From positions 1 to 49,607 of the forward strand of contig NZ_FUHW01000001.1 of the NCBI RefSeq assembly GCF_900163545.1: a stretch of DNA of 49,607 nucleotides. Reading direction: 5' to 3'. A program made the position numbers and the translations under genes. Positions 1 to 8,824 of the stretch are shown piece by piece; position 1 is the first letter of the stretch, and every line of letters starts with the position of its first letter. The notes under the pieces were generated by a model that was given only the letters and a program-made list of their open reading frames with translations, did not search any database and was not told where the DNA came from. The stretch comes from Arthrobacter rhombi. Lineage in GTDB: Bacteria; Actinomycetota; Actinomycetes; Actinomycetales; Micrococcaceae.

Positions 1-125
1 TCACTACGAGGACTTCCACCCGCTGCCCGCGTACCCAACCTCAGTGGTCAATACAGCTAGTCGCCGAGGTTCACCGACACCCCGGCAGATCCCGACATGG
101 ACGACAGCACGACGCCGGCGCCGGC
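1..125. other. Unassigned left edge
   Basis: These 125 bases lie downstream of the first recognisable gene. One plus-strand frame opens with a plausible protein-like stretch (HYEDFHPLPAYP) and then degenerates into arginine-rich sequence, so it may be the tail of a truncated or decayed upstream gene. Nothing here can be named. Confidence 0.3.
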
Positions 126-1127
126 TCAGGTCTGCGCGGCAGCGAACTCCTCGGTATCGATGGTTTGCTGCTGACCTGCGTTATAGCGGGCGCCGTGCAT
201 CGTTTGCGAGTTGATGATCGCCCCGATCTCCGCGGTCGTGGCGTCATCGAGGGCGATGGATCCGGCGCCCAAATTCTCGTCCAAATGCCCGGTGTTGGTG
301 GTGCCAGGAATCGCATGAACATGGTCACCCTGGGCCAGGAGCCAGGCCAGGGCCAGCTGCGAGCAGGTGACGTCTAGCCGTTCGGCAACCCCGCGGACGG
401 CATCGAGGAGCTCCAGGTTCGCCGGATAGTTCTCGGCGGTAAAACGCGGCAGGACATGGCGCAGATCTTTTTCCGGGAGCCCTGAGGGGTCGAGGAGGGT
501 TCCTGAGAGGAACCCGCGGGAGAGCGGGCTAAAGGCCACGAAGGCCGTGCCCAAGGTGCGGCAGGCTTCCAACACCCCCAGTTCGGAGTTCCGGGTGGCC
601 AACGAGTATTCGTTCTGCACGGCCGCAATCGGGTGTTCGGTGGCCGCCCGGTAGAGGGTGGCCGCGGAGACCTCCGACAGGCCGATGGCCCCGATGGCCC
701 CTTCGGCGACAAGATCAGCCAGGGCGCCGACGCTTTCCTCCACCGGAACCTTCGGGTCGAGACGGTGCAGATAGTAGAGGTCGATGAAGTCGGTGCCGAG
801 CCGGTCCAGAGAGGCCTCGGCCTGGGCCCTGATGGTTTCCGGGCGGCCGTCGATCCGTCCGCGTTCTCCCGGAGCCATGATTTCCAGCCCGCATTTGCTG
901 GCCAAAAAATAGTCGTCACGGCGTTTGCCCAGGGCGGCACCGACGAGTTCTTCGTTGCACCCCCTGCCGTATAGGGTGGCCGTATCAAAATGGTCCACCC
1001 CCGCATCGAGGGCGTGACGCAGGAGCTTCGCGCCGTCGGCATAGCTCGGAAAGTTCGAATACCCATGGCTGAGGTTCATGCACCCCAGCCCCAGCGGGTT
1101 CACCGTGGAACCAGCCAAATTGCGCAT
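126..1127 (-). CDS. Aldo/keto reductase
   Basis: This 333-residue protein is an NADPH-dependent aldo/keto reductase of the YajO/perakine-reductase type, expected to be cytosolic with an aldehyde or ketone substrate that cannot be told from sequence. The N-terminus (NPLGLGCMNLSHGY), the catalytic Asp and Tyr in DHFDTATLYGRGCNE, the Lys in FLASKCG, the DLYYLHRLDP strand with its His and the IPGTTNTGHLDEN cofactor-binding end are all present, and the length is usual. The ATG at 1127 was chosen because AGAGGG sits 7 bases before it; an ATG two codons earlier lies too close to that site. It follows the DapA-like gene on the same strand after 73 bases, so the two are probably co-transcribed. Confidence 0.9.
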   Translation of the reverse strand: MRNLAGSTVNPLGLGCMNLSHGYSNFPSYADGAKLLRHALDAGVDHFDTATLYGRGCNEELVGAALGKRRDDYFLASKCGLEIMAPGERGRIDGRPETIRAQAEASLDRLGTDFIDLYYLHRLDPKVPVEESVGALADLVAEGAIGAIGLSEVSAATLYRAATEHPIAAVQNEYSLATRNSELGVLEACRTLGTAFVAFSPLSRGFLSGTLLDPSGLPEKDLRHVLPRFTAENYPANLELLDAVRGVAERLDVTCSQLALAWLLAQGDHVHAIPGTTNTGHLDENLGAGSIALDDATTAEIGAIINSQTMHGARYNAGQQQTIDTEEFAAAQT

Positions 1128-1200
1128 TTTCATGCCCTCTTGTCTAGCACGAGTTACTCGCGAGTTCGAACCCTTGGTGCACAGCGGTGGCGCCGGATGC

Positions 1201-2103
1201 CTACAGGGGTTCGGATAAATCCCCCAGTAACCGGGCCAGATCCCGCTGGCTGCTGCCGGGGAGGGGCAATAATGGGCGGCGTGGTTCACCGGAATCGATG
1301 CCTGCGGCACGAGCCAGGGCATGGAGGTTGCTGAGCTTACGCAGCGCATTGAATTCGCGCATCAACGGGGTGAGTTCCTCGCGCAGCCGGTTGGCTTCCG
1401 CGATGTCCCCACCGACGAGGGCGGCCCGCAGCGCCACGAAGTGAGCCGGCAGGACCGAGGCCGGTCCCGAGTGCCAGGCGTCGGCGGCGAAGCCGGCCTC
1501 GGCGATCAACGCGTCTCCGCTCATGCCATGGCTGAAACCTGAATGGACGCGGGAGGCCAGGGCCTCGTGGCGTTCGATGAAGGTCTCCATATCTGCTGCG
1601 GTTTCCTTGATTGCCACGATCGTCGGTTCGGTGGCGAGTTCGGCGATGAGGTCCAGGGAGAAGGAGAAGTTGGTGGTCGCCGGGTTGGAATACAGACAAA
1701 TCGGCAGTTCGGAGGCCGCGGCAACGAGCCGGCACTGGGTGGCGACCTCGTCCTCGTTCAGGGGCACATAGGAAACGGTGGACAGCAGCAGCCCGTCGAC
1801 TCCCGCGGCGACGGCGGCTTCGACGTGGTGCATCAGTTCGGAGGTGGCTACGGCGCTGACCCCCGCGTGGACGGGCAGGGCAGGATTGACCTCACGGACC
1901 GTTTCGACGGCGGTGGTGATGACCGCTGCGCGTTCGGCGGTGTCGAGGTAGGCGAAGCTACCCGAGGAGCCCAGCACGGCGATGGAATCGACCCCCGAAA
2001 CCGCCAGGGTGGACAGATGCCGGCGCAGGGCAGGATGGTCGACAGCCCCGGAATCATCGAAGGGGGTGACGGGGTAGGCAACGAGACCGTGGAATGCACT
2101 CAT
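1201..2103 (-). CDS. Dihydrodipicolinate synthase family aldolase
   Basis: This 300-residue TIM-barrel protein belongs to the DapA/NAL lyase family. The Schiff-base lysine is K166 in AIKET, the catalytic tyrosine is Y138 in CLYSNP, and GSSGSFAYLD occupies the substrate-carboxylate loop position where true DapA has GTTGE. That change, and the catabolic-looking neighbour, suggest a 2-keto acid aldolase or dehydratase rather than lysine biosynthesis; the substrate is unknown. The ATG at 2103 is preceded by TAGCGT with a 6-base gap and no Shine-Dalgarno, so the mRNA is probably leaderless. A GTG two codons upstream is less likely. It heads a short operon with the aldo/keto reductase. Confidence 0.88.
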   Translation of the reverse strand: MSAFHGLVAYPVTPFDDSGAVDHPALRRHLSTLAVSGVDSIAVLGSSGSFAYLDTAERAAVITTAVETVREVNPALPVHAGVSAVATSELMHHVEAAVAAGVDGLLLSTVSYVPLNEDEVATQCRLVAAASELPICLYSNPATTNFSFSLDLIAELATEPTIVAIKETAADMETFIERHEALASRVHSGFSHGMSGDALIAEAGFAADAWHSGPASVLPAHFVALRAALVGGDIAEANRLREELTPLMREFNALRKLSNLHALARAAGIDSGEPRRPLLPLPGSSQRDLARLLGDLSEPL

Positions 2104-2109
2104 GGCCAC

Positions 2110-2115
2110 ACGCTA
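2110..2115 (-). promoter_or_regulatory. -10 box of leaderless DapA-like gene
   Basis: TAGCGT on the minus strand ends 6 bases before the ATG at 2103. The TAGCGTGTGGCCATGA string is repeated exactly before the gene starting at 28023, which argues that it is a functional promoter/start unit. Confidence 0.6.
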
Positions 2116-2221
2116 GCAGGGGCCGGGCGTGGAATCGTCCAATTCGCGGCGTCGTCGTGAGGAGGTACGCTCCGAACACGGTTGATGCTCAATCGCCGAA
2201 CCAATGATCGGGAGGACCCGA

Positions 2222-2725
2222 ATGAAGCGCACCATGCAGGTCAGTGACAGCGTGGTCATCAACGTCGATGCCGAGACAATCTGGACTCAGCTGGCCGACC
2301 CGGCACAGATGCCGCGCTGGAGCCCTGAAAACACCGGTGCCACGACTCCGGCATCGGGCCGTCCGCTGCAGGTGGGCGAGGCCTTCGAGGGGACCAACCG
2401 TCGGGGACGGGCCCGCTGGACCACCCGATGCGTCGTCACGGCATCGGAGCCGGCGCGACGTTTCGCCTTCGACGTGGGCAAGATCGGTGTTCGTCGGCCG
2501 ATCCTCCCCGGCAAGATCGCCACGTGGGCCTACGACCTTGAACGCGTTGACGGCGGCACCCGGGTCACCGAGACCTGGACCGATGGCCGGTCGACCTGGC
2601 CGGATTGGCTTGCCGCTGCCTTTGACCGTGCCGTTACCGGTGGACAGCTCTTCGCGGAGTTCCAGCGCAAGAACATCCGTCGCACGCTGACCACCATGCG
2701 GGCCGAGTTTGATCGGGATAGCTGA
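2222..2725 (+). CDS. SRPBCC family protein
   Basis: This 167-residue protein has the START/Bet v 1-like SRPBCC ligand-binding fold. The N-terminus VSDSVVINVDAETIWTQLADPAQMPRWSPEN is the classical first strand and helix pair, followed by ARWTTRCVVTASEPARRFAFDVGK and RVTETWTDGRS strands and a long C-terminal helix. Ligand and partner are unknown; many relatives are polyketide cyclase/dehydrase-like or toxin-like lipid binders. GGGAGG lies 6 bases before the ATG at 2222, which is why the in-frame ATG at 2204 was rejected. It is transcribed divergently from the DapA-like gene and convergently to the large nuclease-helicase gene. Confidence 0.85.
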   Translation: MKRTMQVSDSVVINVDAETIWTQLADPAQMPRWSPENTGATTPASGRPLQVGEAFEGTNRRGRARWTTRCVVTASEPARRFAFDVGKIGVRRPILPGKIATWAYDLERVDGGTRVTETWTDGRSTWPDWLAAAFDRAVTGGQLFAEFQRKNIRRTLTTMRAEFDRDS

Positions 2726-2756
2726 GCCCGAAGGATCTGTCCGGCATTTGGGTGCC

Positions 2757-2783
2757 CGGCACGGTGAAGCACCCGCCGTGCCG
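2757..2783. terminator. Bidirectional terminator hairpin
   Basis: CGGCACGG pairs with CCGTGCCG around an 11-base loop between two convergent genes ending at 2725 and 2786. There is no T-tract, which is common for actinobacterial terminators. Confidence 0.6.
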
Positions 2784-2785
2784 CT

Positions 2786-5700
2786 TTAGCCGCAGAGTCC
2801 CACGAAGGCCCCGAGCTCGGCCAACCCCTCCGGTCTGGAGGGCAGGAAATTCGTCAGTTCGGGGGAGCGGACGATGACCGTACGCCATTGCGCTCTCGAC
2901 ACGGCGACGTTCATCCGGTTGCGGTTGAGCAAGAAATCCATGCCCCGCGGGGCCTCCTCGGCGGCCGAGACCGCCATCGACACCAGCACCACCGGGGCTT
3001 CCTGACCCTGGAACCGGTCCACGGTGCCCACCCGGACGTCGTCGTACCCTGCGGCATCAAGGTGGGTGCGGATCAGGTTGACCTGGGCGTTATAGGCAGC
3101 GACGACGAGGATGTCCTGAGGCCCCAATTCGCGGACGGGACCATATCCGCCGTCATCCCAGCGCAACCGCAGATGCCGGCCGACCTGTGCCGTGATTTCC
3201 GCGGCCTCTTCGGCGCTGGAGATCGCATTGCCCCGATGGTCCACCAGTACGGTGCCAACCCCCGGTTCGGCCCCGTCGAGGTGGCGTAGCGCGGCGGCGG
3301 GGGCCGAGGCCAGCCGGCCGGCGTAGCTCAGCCGCGAGACCTTGGCACAGAGCGCCGGGTGCATGCGCCAGGAATCCGAGAGGAAGTAGCCCAAACGTTC
3401 GGGGAGGGTTGCTGCGCCTTCGGAAAGCCAACCCAACGCAGAATCGTCAACGGGCTCGGGGTGGGTTCCCTGGGTGACCTGGGGCAATTGGCGCGGATCA
3501 CCGAGCAGCAGCAGACGGTCCGCGGCCCGGGCGACGGCGAGCGTATTGGCCAACGAATACTGGCCTGCTTCGTCGATGACCAGTAGGTCCAAGGAGCCGG
3601 CAGGAACCTGACGCCCGGTCATCGTCCAGGCCGTTCCGCCGATTAATGCGCCGCCCTCGGAGTCGAGCAGGCTGGCGAACTTCTTGTCATCGGTCACCGA
3701 CCAGGGTGAGGCGGTGCGGGGGTCCTTGGGCTTCTTGCCCACACGGTCCGGGTCAACACCGGCCTTGCCGATCGCCGCGCCGAGCATGTTTTCGACCACC
3801 GCATGGGATTGGCCGACCACCCCGATCTTCCAACCCCGCGCCATCAACGCGGCGATCACATGGGAACCAACATGGGTTTTGCCCGTACCCGGGGGGCCTT
3901 GGACGGCCAGGTAGGAATGATCCAGGTCGGCGACGGCCTCGATGATCGCCCCGATGTAGTCCCCTCGGCCTGCATTATCCGGGGTGACGGGGGGAAGGCT
4001 GTCCCGGGTGGCCAGGCGCGGAGTGGCCCGGCGCAGGATATCCAGCCCCGGATGGCGGGGCAGCCGGGGCGGGACGGTGATGACCGGCAGGACGGTGTCC
4101 TCGTTCCCGGCGGGGGAGGGGACCACCAGGGCGGAACCGACCTCGCGGGCCAGCTCGGCCAGCGACTCGCGGATGCTCCGGGTCATGATGGGCCGGCCCG
4201 GGGTGAGCGCCATGGGCGTTTGGGGGTACGGAGGGATTTTGCCGGTCGACTTTTCGGCGACCGTCAGCACCGTGGTCGGCCCGTTGACGTCCACCGTCAG
4301 CAATTCGGTGTCGAAGATGCCGCCGCGTGCCGTCGGGAGGGGGTGTCCATCGGCGCCGGTCGGGACATCGGCCCCAGCGGGGACGGGGGCCTCATACATG
4401 CGGAACCAGTCGGTGCCGGGGCGCAGGTCGGTCCCGTCGGAGGCGGTCCCGGTCAGTTCCACGACACGACGTTCGGTGCGGGCCCGCGGCGGCCGGGCCC
4501 AGTCCTCAAGAACCGTGGCGGAGTCCACGAGGAAAACGCCCCGGGTTTCGGCCCAGTCCTCGGTGGGGGATTCGAGTCGGTCGAAGTGGCCCCACCAGAA
4601 TTGTTTATCCTCGCGCCGGTGGTAGCCGGTGGCGGCGGCGACCATTGCCACCGCGCCGTGGTCGGCCCGTGCCGCCGGCTGCTCCGTTGTGGGAAGGGAA
4701 GAGAAGTCGGCGTCGAGTTCCAGGTAGGACTGCAGCGTCAACTCTTCGGCGCTGGGCTCGTAGGCTTCCGGTTCCGGGGCGTCGGTCCCGGGCAGGACAG
4801 CGGTGGCCGTCTCGTTCGACGGGCCGGCCACCGGGGCGGGACAGTCGGCGGCCAACCCCAGGAGCCAATCGCGCAGACGCAAGGTGGAAAGGCAGTCGTA
4901 TTCGTTATAGGCGGAGATCGAGGCCAGGGTCGTTGCTGCGGCCTCGGTGTTCCCGGCATCGCGGTCGGCGCAGTAGATCGCGTAGGCCACGACCGAGGCC
5001 CCCGCATTGGTGACTCCCGCCCGCGGGCCATCGGCCCCCATATAGAGGGGTTCGAGCTTTTTGATCGAGTAGGAGCCTTCGGAGATACGAATCGAGTGCC
5101 GCACCGTGTCGTATAGATCCACCAGCAGGGATTCGCGCAGCCAGGCATCCACGGTGTCTTCCCCTGCGGTATGCAGGACCGAGAGGTTGCGCAGCGCAGA
5201 CTTTTCATAGGGGGCGTAGTGGTAGACGTGCAGATCGGGCCAGCGTTGCCGGCGCTGCTGCACGTAGGCCAGGAAATCCAGGAACGCCCGTTTCTCCCCG
5301 GCCCGGGAATGCGCCCAGAACGGGCGAAAGACCGGGGTTCCTGTGTCGTATTCGACGACACCGAAAAGGTACTCGAGACCCCAAATGCCGGTTTCGGGGT
5401 CCTGCCAGAGCGGGTCGCCCTCGAAGTCGAAGAAGATGTCCCCGTCACTGGGGGCCGGAAGGTCGCCGATCGTCTGGCCGGGCTGGAGTCGGTAGGACAC
5501 CGTGTGGTCCCCGACGCTGGCCGATCCGTCGAAATCCAGCAGCCCGGTCTGGGCCCTGGCCTGCTCCCGGAGGCGGCCCAGGGACGCATCCGGGTTCTCC
5601 CCGGCGGGGGCCGGCTGCTCGGCCAGCTGATGCATGGTGGTGATGCCCTCGGCCATGAGTGTCCGCCGTCGTGCTGCGGTCATACCGCCGATGAGCAGCA

Positions 5701-6445
5701 GATCATCATGGGCGGCGACCTGCTCGAGGCAATAATCGCATTTTCCGCACCGGCGTAGCCCGGGCTGGTTCCACTCGACGGTGGTTTGCGCTGCCCGATG
5801 CTCGGCCGTCAGCCGACGGAAACGGGTCCGGAGCTCGCGAAAAGCCGGCAGCAGGTCGGGCATCGGGTGCTCGCTGTGTTCGAGGTTGCCCAGCACCAGG
5901 GTCGCCACCGGGGAGGGGGCGAACCCGAGGCGTTCGAGCTGGTCCCCGTAGGCGGCCAACTGCAGCAGCGCGGTGACCCGGGCATGGCGGGCCAATTTCG
6001 AATCCCAGACGGCATAGCGTCCATCGGACTCCCGGACGATGAAGTCGGCAAACCCGAGGAATTCGCCATCGAAGAAGGTGGCCTGGAAGACGACGTCGGC
6101 CCCGAGACGGAGCGCCTCGGTGGTGTCTGCTGCCAGGCTTTCGAGCGTGGCCCGGTCCATGCTGGGGGCCTTGTCGATCCGGCGGACCCCGGTCCCGGTG
6201 GTCCGATCCCAGGGACCGTGGGTGTGTTCCAGCTGCTCCAGGACCCGTTGTTCGTGGACATCACCGAGGTCCGCGGCCCGAGAGGCCATGGCGTCCTCGG
6301 GGAAATCGGGTTTGGGCCGGCGGCTGAGTTTGACGTCGAGTCGATACAGCGCCTGATATTCGCATTCGCTGGCGGTGACCAGATCGGAGGCCGAAAAAAC
6401 CAAGCGTGGCGGCTCGGTGGCCTCCACGGCATCCAGCAGGAACAT
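2786..6445 (-). CDS. TM0106-type RecB-like nuclease with DEDD exonuclease and SF1 helicase domains
   Basis: This 1219-residue cytosolic enzyme combines three DNA-processing domains. Residues 1-240 are a RecB/Cas4-like nuclease: FADF, VWDSK and LQLAAY carry the catalytic and QxxxY motifs, and Cys28 with a CxxCxxC cluster near 231-237 resembles the iron-sulfur pin of AddB/Cas4. Residues about 330-530 are DnaQ-like (IFFDFEGDPLW, YHYAPYEKSAL, NEYDCLSTL). The C-terminal third is an Upf1/Dna2-type helicase: Walker A GPPGTGKT near 850, Walker B VIDEAGQ near 954, then GDPRQLPQ, TVDRFQGQE and NVAVSRAQ. The family is called TM0106; its role (repair, recombination or defence) is not settled. GAAGGGG lies about 6 bases before the ATG at 6445, deciding against a GTG two codons earlier. 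It appears to be monocistronic. Confidence 0.9.
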   Translation of the reverse strand: MFLLDAVEATEPPRLVFSASDLVTASECEYQALYRLDVKLSRRPKPDFPEDAMASRAADLGDVHEQRVLEQLEHTHGPWDRTTGTGVRRIDKAPSMDRATLESLAADTTEALRLGADVVFQATFFDGEFLGFADFIVRESDGRYAVWDSKLARHARVTALLQLAAYGDQLERLGFAPSPVATLVLGNLEHSEHPMPDLLPAFRELRTRFRRLTAEHRAAQTTVEWNQPGLRRCGKCDYCLEQVAAHDDLLLIGGMTAARRRTLMAEGITTMHQLAEQPAPAGENPDASLGRLREQARAQTGLLDFDGSASVGDHTVSYRLQPGQTIGDLPAPSDGDIFFDFEGDPLWQDPETGIWGLEYLFGVVEYDTGTPVFRPFWAHSRAGEKRAFLDFLAYVQQRRQRWPDLHVYHYAPYEKSALRNLSVLHTAGEDTVDAWLRESLLVDLYDTVRHSIRISEGSYSIKKLEPLYMGADGPRAGVTNAGASVVAYAIYCADRDAGNTEAAATTLASISAYNEYDCLSTLRLRDWLLGLAADCPAPVAGPSNETATAVLPGTDAPEPEAYEPSAEELTLQSYLELDADFSSLPTTEQPAARADHGAVAMVAAATGYHRREDKQFWWGHFDRLESPTEDWAETRGVFLVDSATVLEDWARPPRARTERRVVELTGTASDGTDLRPGTDWFRMYEAPVPAGADVPTGADGHPLPTARGGIFDTELLTVDVNGPTTVLTVAEKSTGKIPPYPQTPMALTPGRPIMTRSIRESLAELAREVGSALVVPSPAGNEDTVLPVITVPPRLPRHPGLDILRRATPRLATRDSLPPVTPDNAGRGDYIGAIIEAVADLDHSYLAVQGPPGTGKTHVGSHVIAALMARGWKIGVVGQSHAVVENMLGAAIGKAGVDPDRVGKKPKDPRTASPWSVTDDKKFASLLDSEGGALIGGTAWTMTGRQVPAGSLDLLVIDEAGQYSLANTLAVARAADRLLLLGDPRQLPQVTQGTHPEPVDDSALGWLSEGAATLPERLGYFLSDSWRMHPALCAKVSRLSYAGRLASAPAAALRHLDGAEPGVGTVLVDHRGNAISSAEEAAEITAQVGRHLRLRWDDGGYGPVRELGPQDILVVAAYNAQVNLIRTHLDAAGYDDVRVGTVDRFQGQEAPVVLVSMAVSAAEEAPRGMDFLLNRNRMNVAVSRAQWRTVIVRSPELTNFLPSRPEGLAELGAFVGLCG

Positions 6446-6726
6446 CCGCACCCCTTCTTCGTGACCGCCGCGGATCCGACGGCGGGTAGGGCTCGAATCT
6501 AACAGTGCCGACCGACACTTCGGTGCCGCGCATCATGTTCCGCCGGCGCCCACCCGAAATGGGAGTCCTCGATCCAGGGTGGTGGTGCCCCGGCACGAGT
6601 CATTTGTGTTCCGCATCACGGGGTACTTACGGTTGTCGGACAGGACAACTGCTGGTGTCCAGTCAGCACGAAGCTGGTTCGAGGGGTTGCGACGGAACCA
6701 GGAAGTCGAAGGGAAGGGCCGGACAC
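6446..6726. promoter_or_regulatory. Divergent intergenic region with inverted repeat
   Basis: This 281-base gap separates the large nuclease-helicase gene from a small membrane-protein gene. No convincing coding sequence was seen. It contains the inverted repeat GTTGTC-N6-GACAAC at 6632-6649, about 80 bases before the small gene, which has the size and symmetry of a repressor site. No bound regulator can be named. Confidence 0.4.
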
Positions 6727-6915
6727 ATGCTGAAGATCATCACCCCCTTGGCCTGGTTGTTCATGATGGCGACCTTGGCCCTCGGCGCTGCATCGCTCAT
6801 CGGCGATGCGGACCTCATTGCCTACCTGCTGCCGTGCTTGGCCCTCGCCGTGGCCCTGTCTGTCGTGCGGCTGACACTGATCCGGCGGAGAGACGCCGAG
6901 TCCACCGCCGGTTAG
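6727..6915 (+). CDS. Small two-helix membrane protein
   Basis: This 62-residue hydrophobic protein has two predicted membrane segments, about residues 3-25 (LAWLFMMATLALGAASLIG) and 28-48 (LIAYLLPCLALAVALSVV), followed by a basic cytosolic tail RLTLIRRRDAESTAG. I do not recognise a family. A purine-rich AAGGGAAGGG ends 8 bases before the ATG, supporting it as a real gene despite its size. It is convergent with the MFS-USP gene, from which it is separated by a strong hairpin. Confidence 0.65.
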   Translation: MLKIITPLAWLFMMATLALGAASLIGDADLIAYLLPCLALAVALSVVRLTLIRRRDAESTAG

Positions 6916-6947
6916 ACTCCGATCCCGTGGCGGCCGAGGACGCAGAA

Positions 6948-6978
6948 GGCCCGCCCGGCACCAGATGCCGGACGGGCC
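6948..6978. terminator. Bidirectional terminator hairpin
   Basis: Two 13-base arms (GGCCCGCCCGGCA and TGCCGGACGGGCC) pair with one mismatch around a 5-base loop. It sits between convergent genes ending at 6915 and 7001 and should stop both transcripts. Confidence 0.85.
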
Positions 6979-7000
6979 AACGGAATCGTGCAAGAGCAGG

Positions 7001-8782
7001 TTAGGGCCCGACGGGCGCTGCCGCCTGCGGATTCACGATCGTCACGTCGGTTCGTGCGCTGCGCCAGATCTCCTGGCTGGCCGAGGCGTCCATGAGTGCG
7101 GAGAGCCCGCCATGCGTCGGGGCTCCGATGACCAAGGACCTAGCCTGGATGCGGTTGGCGTATTCGGCCACCGCCCGTCCGGCACCCGCGTGGTTCTCGG
7201 GATGGCCTTGTTCGGTGCCCAAGACATATCCGGCAGCGCCGACCCCTGCGGCTGCGAGACGGTCCAGCTGGGTGCGCACCGCTGCCGAGGCGGTCGCCAG
7301 GTCCTCGCCGTCCACGGCAACGTCACTGACGATCACCGATTCGAGCACATGGACGACGTCGACCCGCAATTTCGCGGCGGCGGCGACCCGCAAGGCCTTG
7401 TCCACGATTCGGTCGGCGGCCTCAGTGGAATCGATGGCTGCCACGACGGCGCCTTCCAACCCCTCGGGGAGGATGGCGGTTGCTGCATGTTCGACGGGGA
7501 TGATCCGGCGGTCGGCAATCGCCACAACGTCTGCCGGTGCTTCGCTGCTCGGTTCTGCGGTGGAGACTGCGGCTGCGGTATCGGCGGCTTGTGCTTCTTC
7601 GGCCTTGCGCAGGAGCTTGTGTCCCGACATCAGAATGCCCAGGCCGATGACCAGGGCCACGGCGCCGAGGATGAAGGGCACATGCATGTTGTAGTGCTCG
7701 ACCAGTTTGCCGGCGGCCAAGGGGGCCAGGCCGCCGCCGATGAAGCGGACGAAGCCGTAGGCGGCCGAGGCCACGGAACGTTCGACCGGTGAAACGGTCA
7801 TCACGGCCTGGGTGGTGACCGTGTTGTTGATGCCGATGAAGATGCCCGTGGCGATGACCGCCGGGATGAGTACCGAGGGCTGGTGGACCCAGATGCCGAT
7901 GATCAGGATCGTCACGGCGAAGAGCGAGAGGTTCATGTAAAGCGTGCCGGCGATACCGAGCTTGCGCTGCAGCCACGGGGCTCCGAAGACCGAGAACCCG
8001 GCGACCAACAGTCCCCAGCCGAAGAAGACGAAGCCCAAGTGGATCGCGTCCAGACCCATCGGGAAGGGGGCGTAGCCCAGCACCGTGAAGAACGCCCAGT
8101 TGTAGAACAAGGCCATCAGCGACATGGTCAGCAGACCGCGGTGGCGCAGGGCCTTCAGCGGGTCGAGGATGGAGGTCTTCTTCACCGGTTTCGGCGTGGG
8201 CTCCACCAACACCATGGTGGCGATCAGGGCGATGAGCATCAGGCCGGCGACTCCGAAGAAGGGGCCACGCCAGGAGATGGAGCCCAGGAGGCCGCCGACC
8301 AGTGGACCGGCTGCCATGCCCAGGCCCAGGGCCGCCTCGTAGAGCACGATGGCCCCGACGAAGCCGCCACTGGCGGAGGCCACGATCACGGCCAGCGACG
8401 TGGCGATGAACATGGCGTTGCCGACGCCCCAGCCGGCGCGGAAGCCCACGATGCCGTCAATGGAACCGGAGAAACCGGCCAAGGCGGCGAAGATGACGAT
8501 GATCGCCAGGCCGTAGACCAGTGTGCGCTTGGCGCCGATATGGCTGGAAATCCAGCCAGTGAAAAGCATGGCCACGGCGGTGACCAGCAGGTAGCTGGTG
8601 AACAGTAGCGTCACCTGGCTCGGGGAGGCCTGCAGCTGTTCGGAAATGGCGGGGAGGATGGGGTCCACCAGGCCGATCCCCATGAAGGAGACGACGCAGG
8701 CGAAGGCCAGCACCCAGACGGCTTTGGGTTGTTTGAAGGGACTGGCCGGCCGGGAAGGGCTGGTCGTTGGTGCTCCGGTCAT
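7001..8782 (-). CDS. MFS transporter fused to universal stress protein domain
   Basis: This 593-residue inner-membrane protein has a 12-helix MFS drug/H+ antiporter-like domain at about residues 20-405 (motif A-like region GWISSHIGAKRTLVYG; MGIGLVDPILPAI at the start of helix 1), an Ala/Glu-rich linker at about 405-440, and a cytosolic universal stress protein domain at about 445-590 (VVAAIDSTEAADRIVDKAL, LRVDVVHVL, RSLVIGAPTHGG, VTIVNP). The USP nucleotide loop is only a partial match to G-x2-G-x9-G(S/T), so nucleotide binding is uncertain. GGAG lies 6 bases before the ATG. It follows the MarR gene by 42 bases on the same strand, implying a regulator-pump operon derepressed by the pump substrate. 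Confidence 0.9.
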   Translation of the reverse strand: MTGAPTTSPSRPASPFKQPKAVWVLAFACVVSFMGIGLVDPILPAISEQLQASPSQVTLLFTSYLLVTAVAMLFTGWISSHIGAKRTLVYGLAIIVIFAALAGFSGSIDGIVGFRAGWGVGNAMFIATSLAVIVASASGGFVGAIVLYEAALGLGMAAGPLVGGLLGSISWRGPFFGVAGLMLIALIATMVLVEPTPKPVKKTSILDPLKALRHRGLLTMSLMALFYNWAFFTVLGYAPFPMGLDAIHLGFVFFGWGLLVAGFSVFGAPWLQRKLGIAGTLYMNLSLFAVTILIIGIWVHQPSVLIPAVIATGIFIGINNTVTTQAVMTVSPVERSVASAAYGFVRFIGGGLAPLAAGKLVEHYNMHVPFILGAVALVIGLGILMSGHKLLRKAEEAQAADTAAAVSTAEPSSEAPADVVAIADRRIIPVEHAATAILPEGLEGAVVAAIDSTEAADRIVDKALRVAAAAKLRVDVVHVLESVIVSDVAVDGEDLATASAAVRTQLDRLAAAGVGAAGYVLGTEQGHPENHAGAGRAVAEYANRIQARSLVIGAPTHGGLSALMDASASQEIWRSARTDVTIVNPQAAAPVGP

Positions 8783-8824
8783 CGGTGCTCCAATCGAGGG
8801 ATATGGGATGGGTTGGTGCTGTGC

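Noticed and set aside
1153..1162. ACTCGCGAGT palindrome between the DapA-like and aldo/keto reductase genes
   Set aside because: Ten bases of GC-rich symmetry are expected by chance in this genome, and no promoter signal adjoins it.
3803..5116. A 437-codon plus-strand frame opposite the large nuclease-helicase gene
   Set aside because: Gly/Arg/Asp-rich translation with no motifs, antisense to a gene with clear catalytic motifs.
6505..6915. Longer version of the small membrane protein gene beginning at 6505
   Set aside because: The extra 74 residues look non-coding, and a good ribosome-binding site marks the ATG at 6727.
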